64,000 bases of DNA from Ferrovibrio sp964218355 (GTDB taxonomy: Bacteria; Pseudomonadota; Alphaproteobacteria; Ferrovibrionales; Ferrovibrionaceae). Every line of letters starts with the position of its first letter. The stretch's first letter is position 1. The notes beneath the pieces were generated by a model that searched no databases, was not told where the DNA came from, and worked only from the letters and a program-made list of their open reading frames with translations. This document shows, piece by piece, positions 8,515 to 17,952 of this stretch. The stretch lies in contig NZ_CAXPMC010000020.1 of NCBI RefSeq assembly GCF_964218355.1, forward strand, positions 124,001 to 188,000. The letters run 5' to 3'. The position numbers were made by a program, and so were the translations under genes.

Positions 8515-9981
8515 ATGCGTGACGAGGTTTCATACTGCACGACCGATATCGACTTTTTCGGCACCGGTGCGCGCGAACTCGCGTTCCGGGTGGCGCGGCC
8601 GTATCTCGAGCAGGAAGGCCTGACCACTGCCGAATTGCTGTTCGGCCGGCTGCGCCAGAAGGTGCTGGCCAATGACGGCAGCCGGCTGGCCGACCTGCTG
8701 CTGCGCGTTGCCGCGCTGCAGTCGCAGCAGACCCGCCAGCAGGTGCCGGACAGGCAGGCGGAACTCGACCGGCTGGCCATAGCCGCCATGCGCCGGATCG
8801 ACCTGCTGACCCGGCAGACGCCGTCGGATTTCGTCTTTGCCGGCCGGCCGCTGTCGCGCCTGGCCGATGAAACCGGACCTGAAGGCCTGCTGCGCGCGGG
8901 TATCATCCTGGCGGCCCGGCTGGCCACCGGCGACGAGGCCCGCAAGGCGCGGATCTGTCTCGACCTGCTGGAAAGCGGCGCTTCGGGCCTGTTCCTGGCG
9001 CATCTGGACCAGACGCTGGCCGAGCTTCTGCGACTGCAGCCGGCCCTGATCGGAAGCGATGGCGACCGGCTGCATCTGATCGGGATCGGGCTCATGCTCG
9101 CCGGTGCGGAGGGGGGCGACCTGTCTGTGCACCCCCTGCGCGAACGGCTGAGGGCGGGCATCGACGGCGGCGATCTTCCGCTGGTTGTGGCGGCCCTGGC
9201 CGAACTGCTGGCTGAAGCCCTGCAGGCGGCGCCGCTGCTGTCGGAAGAGGGCGTCGTCGGCGAGCTGGAGCTGCTGGCCGGTCTGCGGACGCGGATTTCC
9301 GCATTGCCGCTGCTGGCCGGAGAGCAGGCGTTGCGCGATGCCCTGCAGCGCCGCTTTGTCCGGCTGGCCGGTGCCGAGCTGCTCAATCGCGGCCTGTCCG
9401 AACTGCCGGCCTATGGCCGCAAGGCGCTGTTTCTTGCCGACCTCTATGCCGAAATCGACGAGGGCGAGGTGCGCGCCGACCTGCTGGCCTCGCTGGATTT
9501 CCATTTCGGGCATCGTGATTTCGTGCCGGCCTTTGCCGGGCCCGATGTCACGCGCGCGGAGGCGCTTGTGCTGGCGCAGAAGCTCGACAAGGCGCTGCAG
9601 CATCCGGGCTTTCCCGAGCACCGGCAGGCCCGGTTCCGCGATGGCGTCGCGACGGCAATCGCCGAAATCCAGAAGGGCGGCGATGAAGCCCCGCGCGATC
9701 CGCGTACCATCAACGGCGCCGAAGACTGCGTGCTGGTCGCCGGCGAAAGCATGCGGCTGCATAACTGGAGCCCGGTCGGCCTGCTGTTCGGCCCGGCCAG
9801 GACGGCGCCGTCGGTCGGCCAGACATTCAGCGCCCAGGTCACGGTGCGGGCCCCGGGCCTGGATATCCGTTTCGATGTGACGGCCGAGGTGGTCGGGCTG
9901 ACGGGCGGTCTGATTGCGGCGCGGTATGATTGCATCGACGAAGCGGCCCGGCTGGCGATCCGCCAGTATTTCGCGCGCTGA
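8515..9981 (+). CDS. Uncharacterised protein with PilZ-like C-terminal domain (paralog of 10833 gene)
   Basis: A 488-residue, mostly alpha-helical, leucine- and alanine-rich protein of unknown function with no signal peptide. An N-terminal ARELAFRVARPYLEQEG segment and a C-terminal MRLHNWSPVGLLFGP segment are shared with the paralog at 10833. The C-terminal 90 residues look like a PilZ beta barrel (N-x-S-x-x-G-L), but the c-di-GMP RxxxR motif is not evident. ATG 8515 with AAGGAG upstream matches the paralog's start; the longer TTG start at 8395 lies in the gatB terminator. A regulatory or scaffolding role is possible but not shown. Confidence 0.75.
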   Translation: MRDEVSYCTTDIDFFGTGARELAFRVARPYLEQEGLTTAELLFGRLRQKVLANDGSRLADLLLRVAALQSQQTRQQVPDRQAELDRLAIAAMRRIDLLTRQTPSDFVFAGRPLSRLADETGPEGLLRAGIILAARLATGDEARKARICLDLLESGASGLFLAHLDQTLAELLRLQPALIGSDGDRLHLIGIGLMLAGAEGGDLSVHPLRERLRAGIDGGDLPLVVAALAELLAEALQAAPLLSEEGVVGELELLAGLRTRISALPLLAGEQALRDALQRRFVRLAGAELLNRGLSELPAYGRKALFLADLYAEIDEGEVRADLLASLDFHFGHRDFVPAFAGPDVTRAEALVLAQKLDKALQHPGFPEHRQARFRDGVATAIAEIQKGGDEAPRDPRTINGAEDCVLVAGESMRLHNWSPVGLLFGPARTAPSVGQTFSAQVTVRAPGLDIRFDVTAEVVGLTGGLIAARYDCIDEAARLAIRQYFAR

Positions 9982-10056
9982 CGGCTGCGCCCCGGGCGCC
10001 TTCTTTTCGCCCATTTTGGCCGGCATAACCGGCATCTCTCCAGACCGAGGACCATA

Positions 10057-10668
10057 ATGATCCGCAGCGTGATTCTGCCAGCCGCCCTGATTCTGTCGCT
10101 GGCCGCCTGTTCCAGCGTCCGCGAGACGCAGCCCGACCATACCGCCACCGAGCAGCTCCTGTTCTCGACCGCCGCCGACCGCGCGGCGGCGAAGCTGTCG
10201 CTGACCGTGCCCGACGGTGCGAAAGTCTTCGTCGACGGCAATGCGACCGATGGCAGCATGCAGGCAAAGTATCTGCTGAGTGCCATCCGCGATCAGGTGC
10301 TGCGTCGCGGCGGCCGGCTGGTCGACGACAAGGGGCAGGCCGACATGGCTGTCGAGCCGCGCATCGGTGCCATGTCGGTGGACCGCAACACCACGCTGTA
10401 TGGCATCCCCGATTACGGCATTCCGATTCCGCTGGCGGGCGAGGTGAAGACGCCGGAACTGGCGCTGTACAAGCGCGACATCCAACAGGGCGTGATCAAG
10501 CTGGCGGTGACCAGCTACGACCCGAAAACCGGCGCGCTGATCCAGGCCGCCGATCCGGTCTATGGCTTCGCCCATACCACCGAGCGGGCCCTGCTGTTCT
10601 TCATCTACTGGACCCGCAACGATCTGGCGCCCGATGCAGCGGCAGATGGCTGGGTCAACCGGGTCTGA
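10057..10668 (+). CDS. Predicted lipoprotein (DUF6655-like)
   Basis: A 203-residue predicted outer-membrane or periplasmic lipoprotein. The signal peptide ends in a lipobox, LAAC, with the acylated cysteine at residue 18. The mature part opens with ATEQLLFSTAADRA and contains a VPDGAKVFVDG strand; this resembles small proteobacterial lipoproteins grouped as DUF6655, an assignment from memory. An aromatic segment, LLFFIYWTRNDL, lies near the C terminus. It is flanked by two paralogous PilZ-tailed genes on the same strand and may share their role. Confidence 0.75.
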   Translation: MIRSVILPAALILSLAACSSVRETQPDHTATEQLLFSTAADRAAAKLSLTVPDGAKVFVDGNATDGSMQAKYLLSAIRDQVLRRGGRLVDDKGQADMAVEPRIGAMSVDRNTTLYGIPDYGIPIPLAGEVKTPELALYKRDIQQGVIKLAVTSYDPKTGALIQAADPVYGFAHTTERALLFFIYWTRNDLAPDAAADGWVNRV

Positions 10669-10832
10669 CGCGCCGGCAAGACCATGGCCGTGGATGCCGT
10701 CTGCTTGGGTGAAGGCGTTCCAAATACGCTATACGGTTGTGAATGACGGTGGTAGCACAGCGCGCTCTTGCATAAAGCCGGCGGTTGTCGCTAAGTCTCG
10801 GCCATGAGCCGTTTGCACCGCAGAATCAGCGG

Positions 10833-12257
10833 ATGATGTTTTGCGAGAACGCCAGTCAGACGCTGGGTGACGAAGCCCGCGAGCTGATCTTCCAGGTGGC
10901 CCGCGGCTATCTGGAACGGCACGGCATCACCGCCACCCAGCTGGTTTTCGATCCGGCCCAGCATGCCGCCCTGCTGGACGATGGCGCACGCTTCCAGGAA
11001 ATCCTGCAGCGCATCGCCCTGCAGCAGGGCCAGCATACGCGGCGGCCGGTCTCGGAGCGCATGAAGGAACTGACCGCCCTGGCCGAAGCGGCGATGGCCA
11101 GGGTCAAGGCGGTGCAGCAGGCGGGGCCGGCGGCTCCGGGCAGCGATCCGGTCGTGCAGGCCGGTGTGCTGCTGGCGCAGCTGCTGAACCGGCTGCCCGA
11201 CTGGAATGCGCGGGCCCTGCAATGCCTCGACCTGCTGCGCGCCCGCACCGTTGCCCAGGGCTTCGGCATGCTGGACCAGACGCTGGCGGAAATTCTCCGG
11301 CTGAAACCGGCCGTGGCCGATCTGTTCGGTGGAGAGTCAGATCGCGCGCGGATGATCGAGCTGTGCCTGATCCTCTCGGGTGGCGGCAGCGACCTGGACA
11401 TGAGCGCGCTGCCGGTGGTGCAGCGGATCAGCCGGGAGGGCGGCCTCAGCGGCCTGCCGCGCTGCCAGGCGGCCCTGCGCGAACGGCTGCTGGAACTGCT
11501 GGGCGGTTCGCTGCCGCTCTATGCCGCCGAAGCATATGAGGAATGGCCGGCGCTGCTGGCACTCAAGCAGCGGATGCGCAGCCGGCCCGAGCTGGATGCC
11601 GACTGGCAGCTGGCCACGGCGATGGCCCGCCGCTTTGCCCGTTTCGCCAATCCCGAACAGCTCAACCCGATGCTGGCCCGCGAACCGGAATTCGCCCGCA
11701 AGGTCCTGCTGCTGCTGCAGCTCTGCCGCGAGATCGATGACGAGACGGCGAAGATGGAGCTGCACGGCATCCTCGGGCATTACCTTGAACACAAGGATTT
11801 CTCCGCCAGGTTTCTCGGTGCCCAGGCAACCCGCGAGGATTTCGACGATCTGGCGGCAACGATATCCGGCGATCTGGCCGGGGTGGGGATTCCGGAACCG
11901 CGCCGTTCGCATCTGCAGGAGGTGTTCCGCAGCCAGCTGGCGAAGGTGCCGCGCCCTGCCGGATCGCGGGCAGCCCAGCGCGGCATTGCCGGCCCTGCGG
12001 ATTGCGTCACGGTGGGCGGCATCCGGGTGCCGCTGCGCAACTGGAGCCCTGCCGCCCTGCAGTTCGGTCCCTGTCCGCCGGGCATGGCAGTGGGCGACCG
12101 GCTGGCGGTTACCGTCAGTATCCGCAATGCCAGCCTGTCGATCGACTTCGGCGCCGAGGCCGAGATTCTGCGGGTGACCGATGGGCTGGCAGCGGCGCGC
12201 TACCGCTGCCAGGACAGCGGCGACGAGGCGCAGGTCCGCGCCTTTTTCGCCGGGTAA
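10833..12257 (+). CDS. Uncharacterised protein with PilZ-like C-terminal domain (paralog of 8515 gene)
   Basis: A 474-residue helical protein paralogous to the 8515 gene. Matching blocks include ARELIFQVARGYLERHGIT near the N terminus, LDQTLAEILRLKPA in the middle, and VPLRNWSPAALQFGP near the C terminus. The PilZ-like tail again lacks a clear RxxxR switch. The start is ATG 10833 or 10836; neither has a convincing ribosome-binding site. A TTG at 10785 is also in frame. The function is unknown; the pair around a lipoprotein suggests an envelope or motility-related role. Confidence 0.72.
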   Translation: MMFCENASQTLGDEARELIFQVARGYLERHGITATQLVFDPAQHAALLDDGARFQEILQRIALQQGQHTRRPVSERMKELTALAEAAMARVKAVQQAGPAAPGSDPVVQAGVLLAQLLNRLPDWNARALQCLDLLRARTVAQGFGMLDQTLAEILRLKPAVADLFGGESDRARMIELCLILSGGGSDLDMSALPVVQRISREGGLSGLPRCQAALRERLLELLGGSLPLYAAEAYEEWPALLALKQRMRSRPELDADWQLATAMARRFARFANPEQLNPMLAREPEFARKVLLLLQLCREIDDETAKMELHGILGHYLEHKDFSARFLGAQATREDFDDLAATISGDLAGVGIPEPRRSHLQEVFRSQLAKVPRPAGSRAAQRGIAGPADCVTVGGIRVPLRNWSPAALQFGPCPPGMAVGDRLAVTVSIRNASLSIDFGAEAEILRVTDGLAAARYRCQDSGDEAQVRAFFAG

Positions 12258-12271
12258 GCCCGGCAATGCGG

Positions 12272-12682
12272 CTACTCGATGCCGTTCGCCCGCTGTACCT
12301 CGCGCACGAAACGGATGATCGCGTCGATCTCATCCTGCGAAACCTGCGGCTGCGGCGGCATGTCGCCGAACGGCCAGTGATGCTGGCGGGTGCCGCGCTG
12401 GATGGCCATGACGAAGGCGATATCGGCGTGGTGGGAGGGTTCGTAGATGCGATGGATCAGCGGCGGTCCCTGCCGGGTGCCGCCGCCCTGGGGCCCGTGG
12501 CAGGCGGCGCAGTTGCGTGTGTAGGACATCTGGCCGAGCCGGGCCATCGGACTGAGGCTGGCCGGCATGGTCACGCCGGGGGCGGTCTGGTCGCCGCGGG
12601 CGGAGAGGGCGGGCAGGGCGAGCGCGGCGCCGGCAAGCAGCGCCACGGAAGAGAACCGGGACAGGAGACTGGATCGCGACAT
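12272..12682 (-). CDS. Secreted monohaem cytochrome c
   Basis: A 136-residue class I cytochrome c. A signal peptide of about 29 residues is followed by the haem-attachment site CAACH (Cys58, Cys61, His62); a likely Met ligand lies in FGDMPPQP near residue 107. The C-terminal helix IDAIIRFVREVQRANGIE is typical. It would carry electrons in the periplasm. No obvious redox partner is adjacent. It converges on the 10833 gene and diverges from the 12751 gene. Confidence 0.9.
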   Translation of the reverse strand: MSRSSLLSRFSSVALLAGAALALPALSARGDQTAPGVTMPASLSPMARLGQMSYTRNCAACHGPQGGGTRQGPPLIHRIYEPSHHADIAFVMAIQRGTRQHHWPFGDMPPQPQVSQDEIDAIIRFVREVQRANGIE

Positions 12683-12750
12683 GCCGCCAGACTAGAAGAT
12701 TCCCAGATGGGAAGGTCAAGCGGCCGGGCGACGGCAGCGAGGGAGACGTC

Positions 12751-13116
12751 ATGAACCTGATGGAAGCGACGCTGTTCACCATCCTGCTGACCGCGCCGCC
12801 GGCACCCTTCACCTGCCGGCTGACCGACGATCCGAAGGCGGCGATCTGCAGCAACGACATCGTAATCCGCGAAGAGGCCGACGGCATGCTGGATTTCGGC
12901 GGCAAGTACACCGTGAAAAAGAACCGGCGCCGCGATCTGGTTTTCTCGAATGGCGTGACCGGCCATTTCGACAGCTTCGGCTGGCTGCAATTCTCCAACG
13001 GTTATGCGGTGCGCCGGATGGAAGGCGATACCTTCAAGATCGCACTGCCGAAAGGCGGCGACCTGACCTGCCGCTATACGGTTCCGCAGAAGGCCACACG
13101 CTGCGCACCCGGCTGA
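12751..13116 (+). CDS. Small hypothetical protein, probably exported
   Basis: A 121-residue protein that I do not recognise. It has a short hydrophobic N terminus (residues 6-18) that could be a signal peptide, four cysteines after it (Cys22, Cys32 and two near the C terminus) that could form disulfides in the periplasm, and a beta-rich middle. A GGGAGACGTC stretch before ATG 12751 gives a reasonable ribosome-binding site. It diverges from the cytochrome gene and converges on the flagellar hook gene. Confidence 0.6.
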   Translation: MNLMEATLFTILLTAPPAPFTCRLTDDPKAAICSNDIVIREEADGMLDFGGKYTVKKNRRRDLVFSNGVTGHFDSFGWLQFSNGYAVRRMEGDTFKIALPKGGDLTCRYTVPQKATRCAPG

Positions 13117-13126
13117 TGGCTGCGGA

Positions 13127-14440
13127 TCAGCGCTTCATGTCGATCAGCCGGGACAGCATCTCGTCGGTCGCGGTGATCACCTGGCCGTTCAGCGAATAGG
13201 CCTGCTGGGCGACGATCAGCTTGCTCATCTGCTCGGCGACATCGACATTCGACTGCTCGACGGCGCTGTTAATCAGGGAGCCGACGCCGGTATTGCCGTT
13301 GGGGTCGCCCGGTGCGCCGTAGACGACATTGCCGGCAAAGCGGTTGCCGATGAACGCGGTGCCATCGACACGGTCCAGACGGTCCGGTTCGGGGAAGTTT
13401 GCCAGCAGGATCTGCCCGCCAACGGCGCTGCGACCGTTGGTGTAGTTGTAGATGATCTGGCCGTCCTCGTCGAAACTGACGCTGGAGAATTCGCCGGCGA
13501 GCAGGCCGTTCTGGCGGATGTTGAAATTGGAGACATTGTTGTCAGCGGTGCCGAACTGGGTCAGGCCGCTGGTATTGCTGGCCGAGAAGGCACCGTTGAA
13601 ATTGCCGAGATTGACGGTCACGGCCTGGGCGCCGGCGCCGAAATCGGTCGAGAAGGTGGCTGTGGCGGCCCCGGCCCCGGTGACGGTGAGATTCGGATCG
13701 GCCGAAACCATGGTGCCGAGCAGGCCGTTGGCGAAAGTGACGGTCACGGGGCCGAAGCTGGCCGGGGTGCCGTTCGCCGTATTGAACGTCATTTCCCAGG
13801 TATCGGTGGCGGTCTTCTGCCAGCTCACCTGGAAACTCTGCTCGTTGCCGTCGGCATCGATGATGCCGATGCCGTTGGAAATCTGGCGTCCGGTCTGCGC
13901 GCCGGCCGGCAGGTTGATGATATAGTCGACCGTGGCGGTCGCCGTCGCGGCGATCGCGGTCGTGTCGACGATGAAATCGCCCGGCGTGGTGCCGCCGACC
14001 GCAGCCGCCTGCAGGTAATAGCCGGCGGAGTTGACCAGCCGGTTGGAGTTGTCCTGGCGGAAATCGCCCAGCCGCGTGTAATAGGTGGTGTCGTCGAAAG
14101 TCAGCGGCTGCTTGGTCGTCGGGTCGACGCTGGTGGCCCGTGCCACCGGGATATAGCCGCCGCCGGCAATCGCGAAGGAGGTCCGGTTGCTGTTCTGCAG
14201 GACGGTGCCGTTGCGCCGGTTGTTGAAATCGGCGCTGGCGGTGATGCCCATGTTGCGGTTGGAATCCATCACCGGGCTGGCGCCCAGCACCTTGGTATTC
14301 ACCAGGTCGGAGAACCGGGTGCTGACCTGGCGATAGCCGTTGGTGCCGGCATTGGCAACGTTGTCGGAGATATGCCCGATCGCGGTGGCCTGGGCATTGA
14401 TGCCAAGCACCGCGGTACCGAGCGAGCCGAAGAACGTCAT
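13127..14440 (-). CDS. flgE: Flagellar hook protein FlgE-like
   Basis: A 437-residue rod/hook family protein. The N-terminal flagellar basal-body rod motif includes HISDNVANAGTNGYRQ, and the C-terminal one includes VDVAEQMSKLIVAQQAYSLNGQVI with the family's terminal helix LSRLIDMKR. The middle is a low-complexity beta region rich in Thr, Ala and Gly. ATG 14440 has GGAG six bases upstream, which decides it over starts at 14452 and 14488. No other hook or basal-body gene is adjacent. FlgF or FlgG are less likely given the length and variable middle. Confidence 0.85.
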   Translation of the reverse strand: MTFFGSLGTAVLGINAQATAIGHISDNVANAGTNGYRQVSTRFSDLVNTKVLGASPVMDSNRNMGITASADFNNRRNGTVLQNSNRTSFAIAGGGYIPVARATSVDPTTKQPLTFDDTTYYTRLGDFRQDNSNRLVNSAGYYLQAAAVGGTTPGDFIVDTTAIAATATATVDYIINLPAGAQTGRQISNGIGIIDADGNEQSFQVSWQKTATDTWEMTFNTANGTPASFGPVTVTFANGLLGTMVSADPNLTVTGAGAATATFSTDFGAGAQAVTVNLGNFNGAFSASNTSGLTQFGTADNNVSNFNIRQNGLLAGEFSSVSFDEDGQIIYNYTNGRSAVGGQILLANFPEPDRLDRVDGTAFIGNRFAGNVVYGAPGDPNGNTGVGSLINSAVEQSNVDVAEQMSKLIVAQQAYSLNGQVITATDEMLSRLIDMKR

Positions 14441-14641
14441 GGCGGACTCCATGTCCTGTGGATGCGTCTGTCGGCTGGACCGTAGCAAGCGTCATGCCGG
14501 TTCTTGTTTTTCGGTAACAGTATGAAATACAATGTCTTTGCTTTCGGGGTGGAGAGGGCGACCCGGCAATTTTTGCCGTTTTGCCTTGTTGCCGGAACCG
14601 GGCGGGCCATAATGTGCCGGCCTATCCCGGCCAGTGGACAG

Positions 14642-16936
14642 ATGCTGCAGAGACCATTCCAGACCGCGCCGGAGGCGCAGGACGGCCCGCCCGGCAGAGT
14701 TCCGGCGGCGGGGACTGGCGACCTGTTTGCGGCCGTCTCCGTTTTCACCCGGCTGGGCGAGTTCAGCGACCGGCGCCGCGAAGCGGCTTATCTGGAAACC
14801 TGCACCGAGGAGATCCGCAGCCTGCTGCGCATCTGCGGCGTGGCGGCCACCGCCGCCTTTTCCCTCTTGGTGATCTATGACTGGCTGTTCTACGGGCCGG
14901 GGCCGGTCTTCTACTGGAAGGCGGCGGTGCGCTGCCTCGGCCTGCTGACCGGCGCCATTTTCTTCCTGGTGGTGCAGCGGGCGCCGAACGTGCAGATCCT
15001 GCATGCCGCGATCACGGTCGGCATGGCCACGCTCAGCTCGCTGGTCATGCTGACCTGGCTGATCGAGGCGCCGCCGACGCTGTCCTGCGCCACCCTGGCC
15101 TTCGCCCTGCTGCTGATCTACTACCTGCTGGCACCCGGCACCACAACCGGAATCATCGGCAATGCGGTGTTCCTCTCGGCCGGCGCGGTCGGCGTCAGCC
15201 TGTCGCGGCTGGGCAGCCACCCGGAGGACATCGTCGGCGTCGTGCTGCTGCTGACCGCTGCCAACGGCCTCGGCCTGGTCGGGATGCGCAAGTTCAAGCT
15301 GGACCGCCGCCGCACCTACCTGGCCCAGGAAGAGGCCCGGCGCGTCACGGCCGCGCTGTCCCTGTCGCGCCAGGAAAGCCGGCGCCGCAGCGAATACCAG
15401 GCCTGGGCGCTCGACTCCCTGCAGGTCGGCGTGCTGCTGCTGGACCCCGACTTCTACCTGCACACCCTGAACCGCCGGGCGGTCGAGCTGCTGGCGCTGC
15501 CGGCCGGATCGATCATCCCCGGCGACCGCTACGACGCGCTGATCCGCTTCCTGATCCGGCGCGGCGATCTCGGCGATCTCGACCTGTCAGACGTGCGCTA
15601 CCATATCGACCGGCTGCTGCGCGGCAAGGCGGCAACCGTGGCCCTGCGGCTGCGCAGCACCGGCAAGGTGCTGGAAATCACCGCCGGCCGACTGCCGGAC
15701 GGCTCGGTTTCGGTGACGGTGTTCGACGCCTCCGAACGCTATGCGCTGAACCGCCGGCTGCGCCATGCGGTCGAGGTGGCCGGCGACGGTTTTGCCATCT
15801 ACGATGCCAACGACATCGTCACCATCTGCTCCAGCCGCTTTGCCGCACTGTATGGACTGACTGTCGACCAGACGGTCGGACGCAGTTACGACGAGCTGAT
15901 CCAGCGCGGCTACGAACGCGGCGTGTTCGACCGCACGGGCGGCGGGCCGGGGGCGGTGAATGCCGCGGCGCTGACCCGCCGGCGGATTCCGGAACGGATG
16001 GTCGAGCTGCGCACCACCGCCGGCGAATGGTTCCTGGTGCATGAGCGCGTCACCCCGTCCGGCGACCTGGTCGAGCTGCGCACCAATATCACCGCCCGGC
16101 GCCGCATCGAGGACGAGCTGCGGCGCTCGAAGGAAGAGGCCGAGCGCATGCTGGCCGGCCTGCGCGAGGCCCAGGCGAACCTGATCCTGTCGGAAAAGAT
16201 GGCCTCGCTGGGTTCGCTGGTGGCCGGCATGAGCCATGAAATCTCCACGCCGCTGGGCATCGGCGTCTCGGCCGCCTCGCACCTGGCCGAGGAGATCGAG
16301 CGGCTGTCCAACCTGTTCCGCGAGGACCAGCTCAAGCGCAGCGAGATGGACCAGTTCCTCGAGGCGGCCACCGAGGCGACCCGTATCATGCAGGCCAATC
16401 TCGGCCGCGCCGCGCGACTGATCCAGGCCTTCAAGCAGGTTTCCGCCGACCAGACCCGCGATGAAATCCGCAGCTTCGATCTCGGTGCCTACCTGCGCGA
16501 GATCATGCTGTCGCTGGCACCGGCCCTGCGGCGGCTGAGCCGGCCGGTGGAGATCGACTGCCCGGCCGGCCTGACCGTGCGCAACCGGCCCGGCGCGCTC
16601 GGCCAGATCGTCACCAACCTGGTGATGAATGCCGTGCAGCATGCCTTTGACGAGGATGCCACCGGCGCGCAGATCGACATCCGCGTCGGCCAGCCGCGCG
16701 AGGACCGCATCACCATCGAGTTCAGCGACAACGGGCATGGCATCGATACCGACAGCCTGCCGCGGATCTTCGACCCGTTCTTCACCACCCGCCGCGGCAC
16801 CGGCGGCACCGGCCTCGGCCTGCATATCGCCTATAATCTGGTCACCCAGGTGCTGGGCGGCACCATCGCAGTTTCCAGCCGGCCGGGTGCCGGCACCCGC
16901 TTCATCATCAGCTTTCCCCAGGACGCCAGGTCCTGA
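14642..16936 (+). CDS. Membrane PAS-domain sensor histidine kinase
   Basis: A 764-residue hybrid-free sensor kinase. About five or six hydrophobic helices span residues 60-200, followed by a coiled linker and two PAS domains (starting near DSLQVGVLLLDPDF and HAVEVAGDGFAIYD). A second coiled coil leads to the H-box SLVAGMSHEISTPLG with phospho-His532. The catalytic domain has the N-box QIVTNLVMNAVQHAF, DNGHGI and GGTGLGLHIAYN. The start is uncertain: ATG 14642 is chosen, but in-frame starts occur at 14612 and 14504. No response regulator is adjacent, so its partner is elsewhere. Confidence 0.85.
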   Translation: MLQRPFQTAPEAQDGPPGRVPAAGTGDLFAAVSVFTRLGEFSDRRREAAYLETCTEEIRSLLRICGVAATAAFSLLVIYDWLFYGPGPVFYWKAAVRCLGLLTGAIFFLVVQRAPNVQILHAAITVGMATLSSLVMLTWLIEAPPTLSCATLAFALLLIYYLLAPGTTTGIIGNAVFLSAGAVGVSLSRLGSHPEDIVGVVLLLTAANGLGLVGMRKFKLDRRRTYLAQEEARRVTAALSLSRQESRRRSEYQAWALDSLQVGVLLLDPDFYLHTLNRRAVELLALPAGSIIPGDRYDALIRFLIRRGDLGDLDLSDVRYHIDRLLRGKAATVALRLRSTGKVLEITAGRLPDGSVSVTVFDASERYALNRRLRHAVEVAGDGFAIYDANDIVTICSSRFAALYGLTVDQTVGRSYDELIQRGYERGVFDRTGGGPGAVNAAALTRRRIPERMVELRTTAGEWFLVHERVTPSGDLVELRTNITARRRIEDELRRSKEEAERMLAGLREAQANLILSEKMASLGSLVAGMSHEISTPLGIGVSAASHLAEEIERLSNLFREDQLKRSEMDQFLEAATEATRIMQANLGRAARLIQAFKQVSADQTRDEIRSFDLGAYLREIMLSLAPALRRLSRPVEIDCPAGLTVRNRPGALGQIVTNLVMNAVQHAFDEDATGAQIDIRVGQPREDRITIEFSDNGHGIDTDSLPRIFDPFFTTRRGTGGTGLGLHIAYNLVTQVLGGTIAVSSRPGAGTRFIISFPQDARS

Positions 16937-17020
16937 AGCGCCGGCGGCCGGCCTGACGGCTGACAGGAGGTGTACGGAGGTTCTATCCTGTCCCTCCCGC
17001 CAGCCTTCCGGAGCCCGCCC

Positions 17021-17950
17021 GTGTCCGCAGCTTTCCGTTCCGTCTTCGTCGATGCCAACCCGACCCTCGGCGCCGTTGCCGACCGTCTGCACAGGGCCGG
17101 CGATCCGCCGCTGACCGTCAACCGCCAGCCCGACATCAGGCCGGAAGCGCTGCCGGCCCTGCTGGGCGATGCCCCGGTCTGCTGGATCGACCACACCTCT
17201 CTGCCCACCGAGATCGCCCGCCAGTGCAGGGGGCTGAAGCATGTCGTCTTCCTCGGCACCGGCGCGCGCAGCTACATGAACGTGGAGGAGCTGGCAGATC
17301 TCGGGATCGCCGTGCACCTGATCAAGGGCTATGGCGATACCGCGGTGGCCGAATGCGCCTTCGCCCTGATGTGGGCCGCGGCCAAGGGCTTTGCCGTGAT
17401 GGACCGCGGCATGCGCGCTGGCAACTGGCTGCGCAGCGACGGCGTGCAGCTGACCGGCAAGACCGTCGGCCTGGTCGGCTTCGGCGGCATCGCCGCCGAG
17501 ATGGCCCGACTCTGCCTCGGCGCCGGCATGAAGGTGCTGGCCTGGAACCGCAGCCCGAAAAGCTTTCCCGGCGTCACCTTCACCGATATCGACAGCCTGC
17601 TGGTGCAGAGCGATGTCGTCTCGGTGCATCTGCTGCTGAACGACGAGACCCGCGGCTTCCTTTCCGCCGCCCGCCTGGCGCGGATGAAGACCGGCGCGAT
17701 CCTGGTCAATACCGCGCGCGGCGCCGTGGTCGACGAGGCGTCGATGATCGCCGCGCTGAAAAGCGGCCAGCTTGGTGCCGCCGGCCTCGATGTCTTCGAT
17801 GTCGAGCCGCTGCCGGCCGGCCATCCGCTGACCATGCTCGACAATGTGACGCTGTCGGCCCATTCGGCCTTTCGCACCCCGGAAGCCAGCGACAACCTGA
17901 TCCAGGCGGCGCTCGACCACAGCCGCCGCATCGCCACCGAAGGGAAATGA
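17021..17950 (+). CDS. D-2-hydroxyacid dehydrogenase, NAD-binding
   Basis: A 309-residue member of the D-isomer-specific 2-hydroxyacid dehydrogenase family. The NAD fold motif is VGLVGFGGIAAEMARLCLGAG, here with Gly-Phe-Gly-Gly-Ile. The expected catalytic residues appear as Arg in NTARGAVVDE, Glu in DVFDVEPLP, and a terminal SAHSAF where His is retained. GTG 17021 with GGAG eight bases upstream gives the normal length; a GTG at 16970 would add 17 non-conserved residues. It is tightly linked to the D-aminoacylase gene, so the pair may process D-amino acid derivatives. Confidence 0.87.
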   Translation: MSAAFRSVFVDANPTLGAVADRLHRAGDPPLTVNRQPDIRPEALPALLGDAPVCWIDHTSLPTEIARQCRGLKHVVFLGTGARSYMNVEELADLGIAVHLIKGYGDTAVAECAFALMWAAAKGFAVMDRGMRAGNWLRSDGVQLTGKTVGLVGFGGIAAEMARLCLGAGMKVLAWNRSPKSFPGVTFTDIDSLLVQSDVVSVHLLLNDETRGFLSAARLARMKTGAILVNTARGAVVDEASMIAALKSGQLGAAGLDVFDVEPLPAGHPLTMLDNVTLSAHSAFRTPEASDNLIQAALDHSRRIATEGK

Positions 17951-17952
17951 CC

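Noticed and set aside
8530..10575. 681-codon antisense ORF across two genes
   Set aside because: It is anti-parallel to the PilZ-tailed protein and the lipoprotein, whose lipobox and motifs are convincing.
15587..17920. 777-codon antisense ORF on the minus strand
   Set aside because: It is a shadow of the kinase and dehydrogenase genes. High GC leaves stop codons rare in this frame; the protein is a His/Gly/Arg-rich string without motifs.
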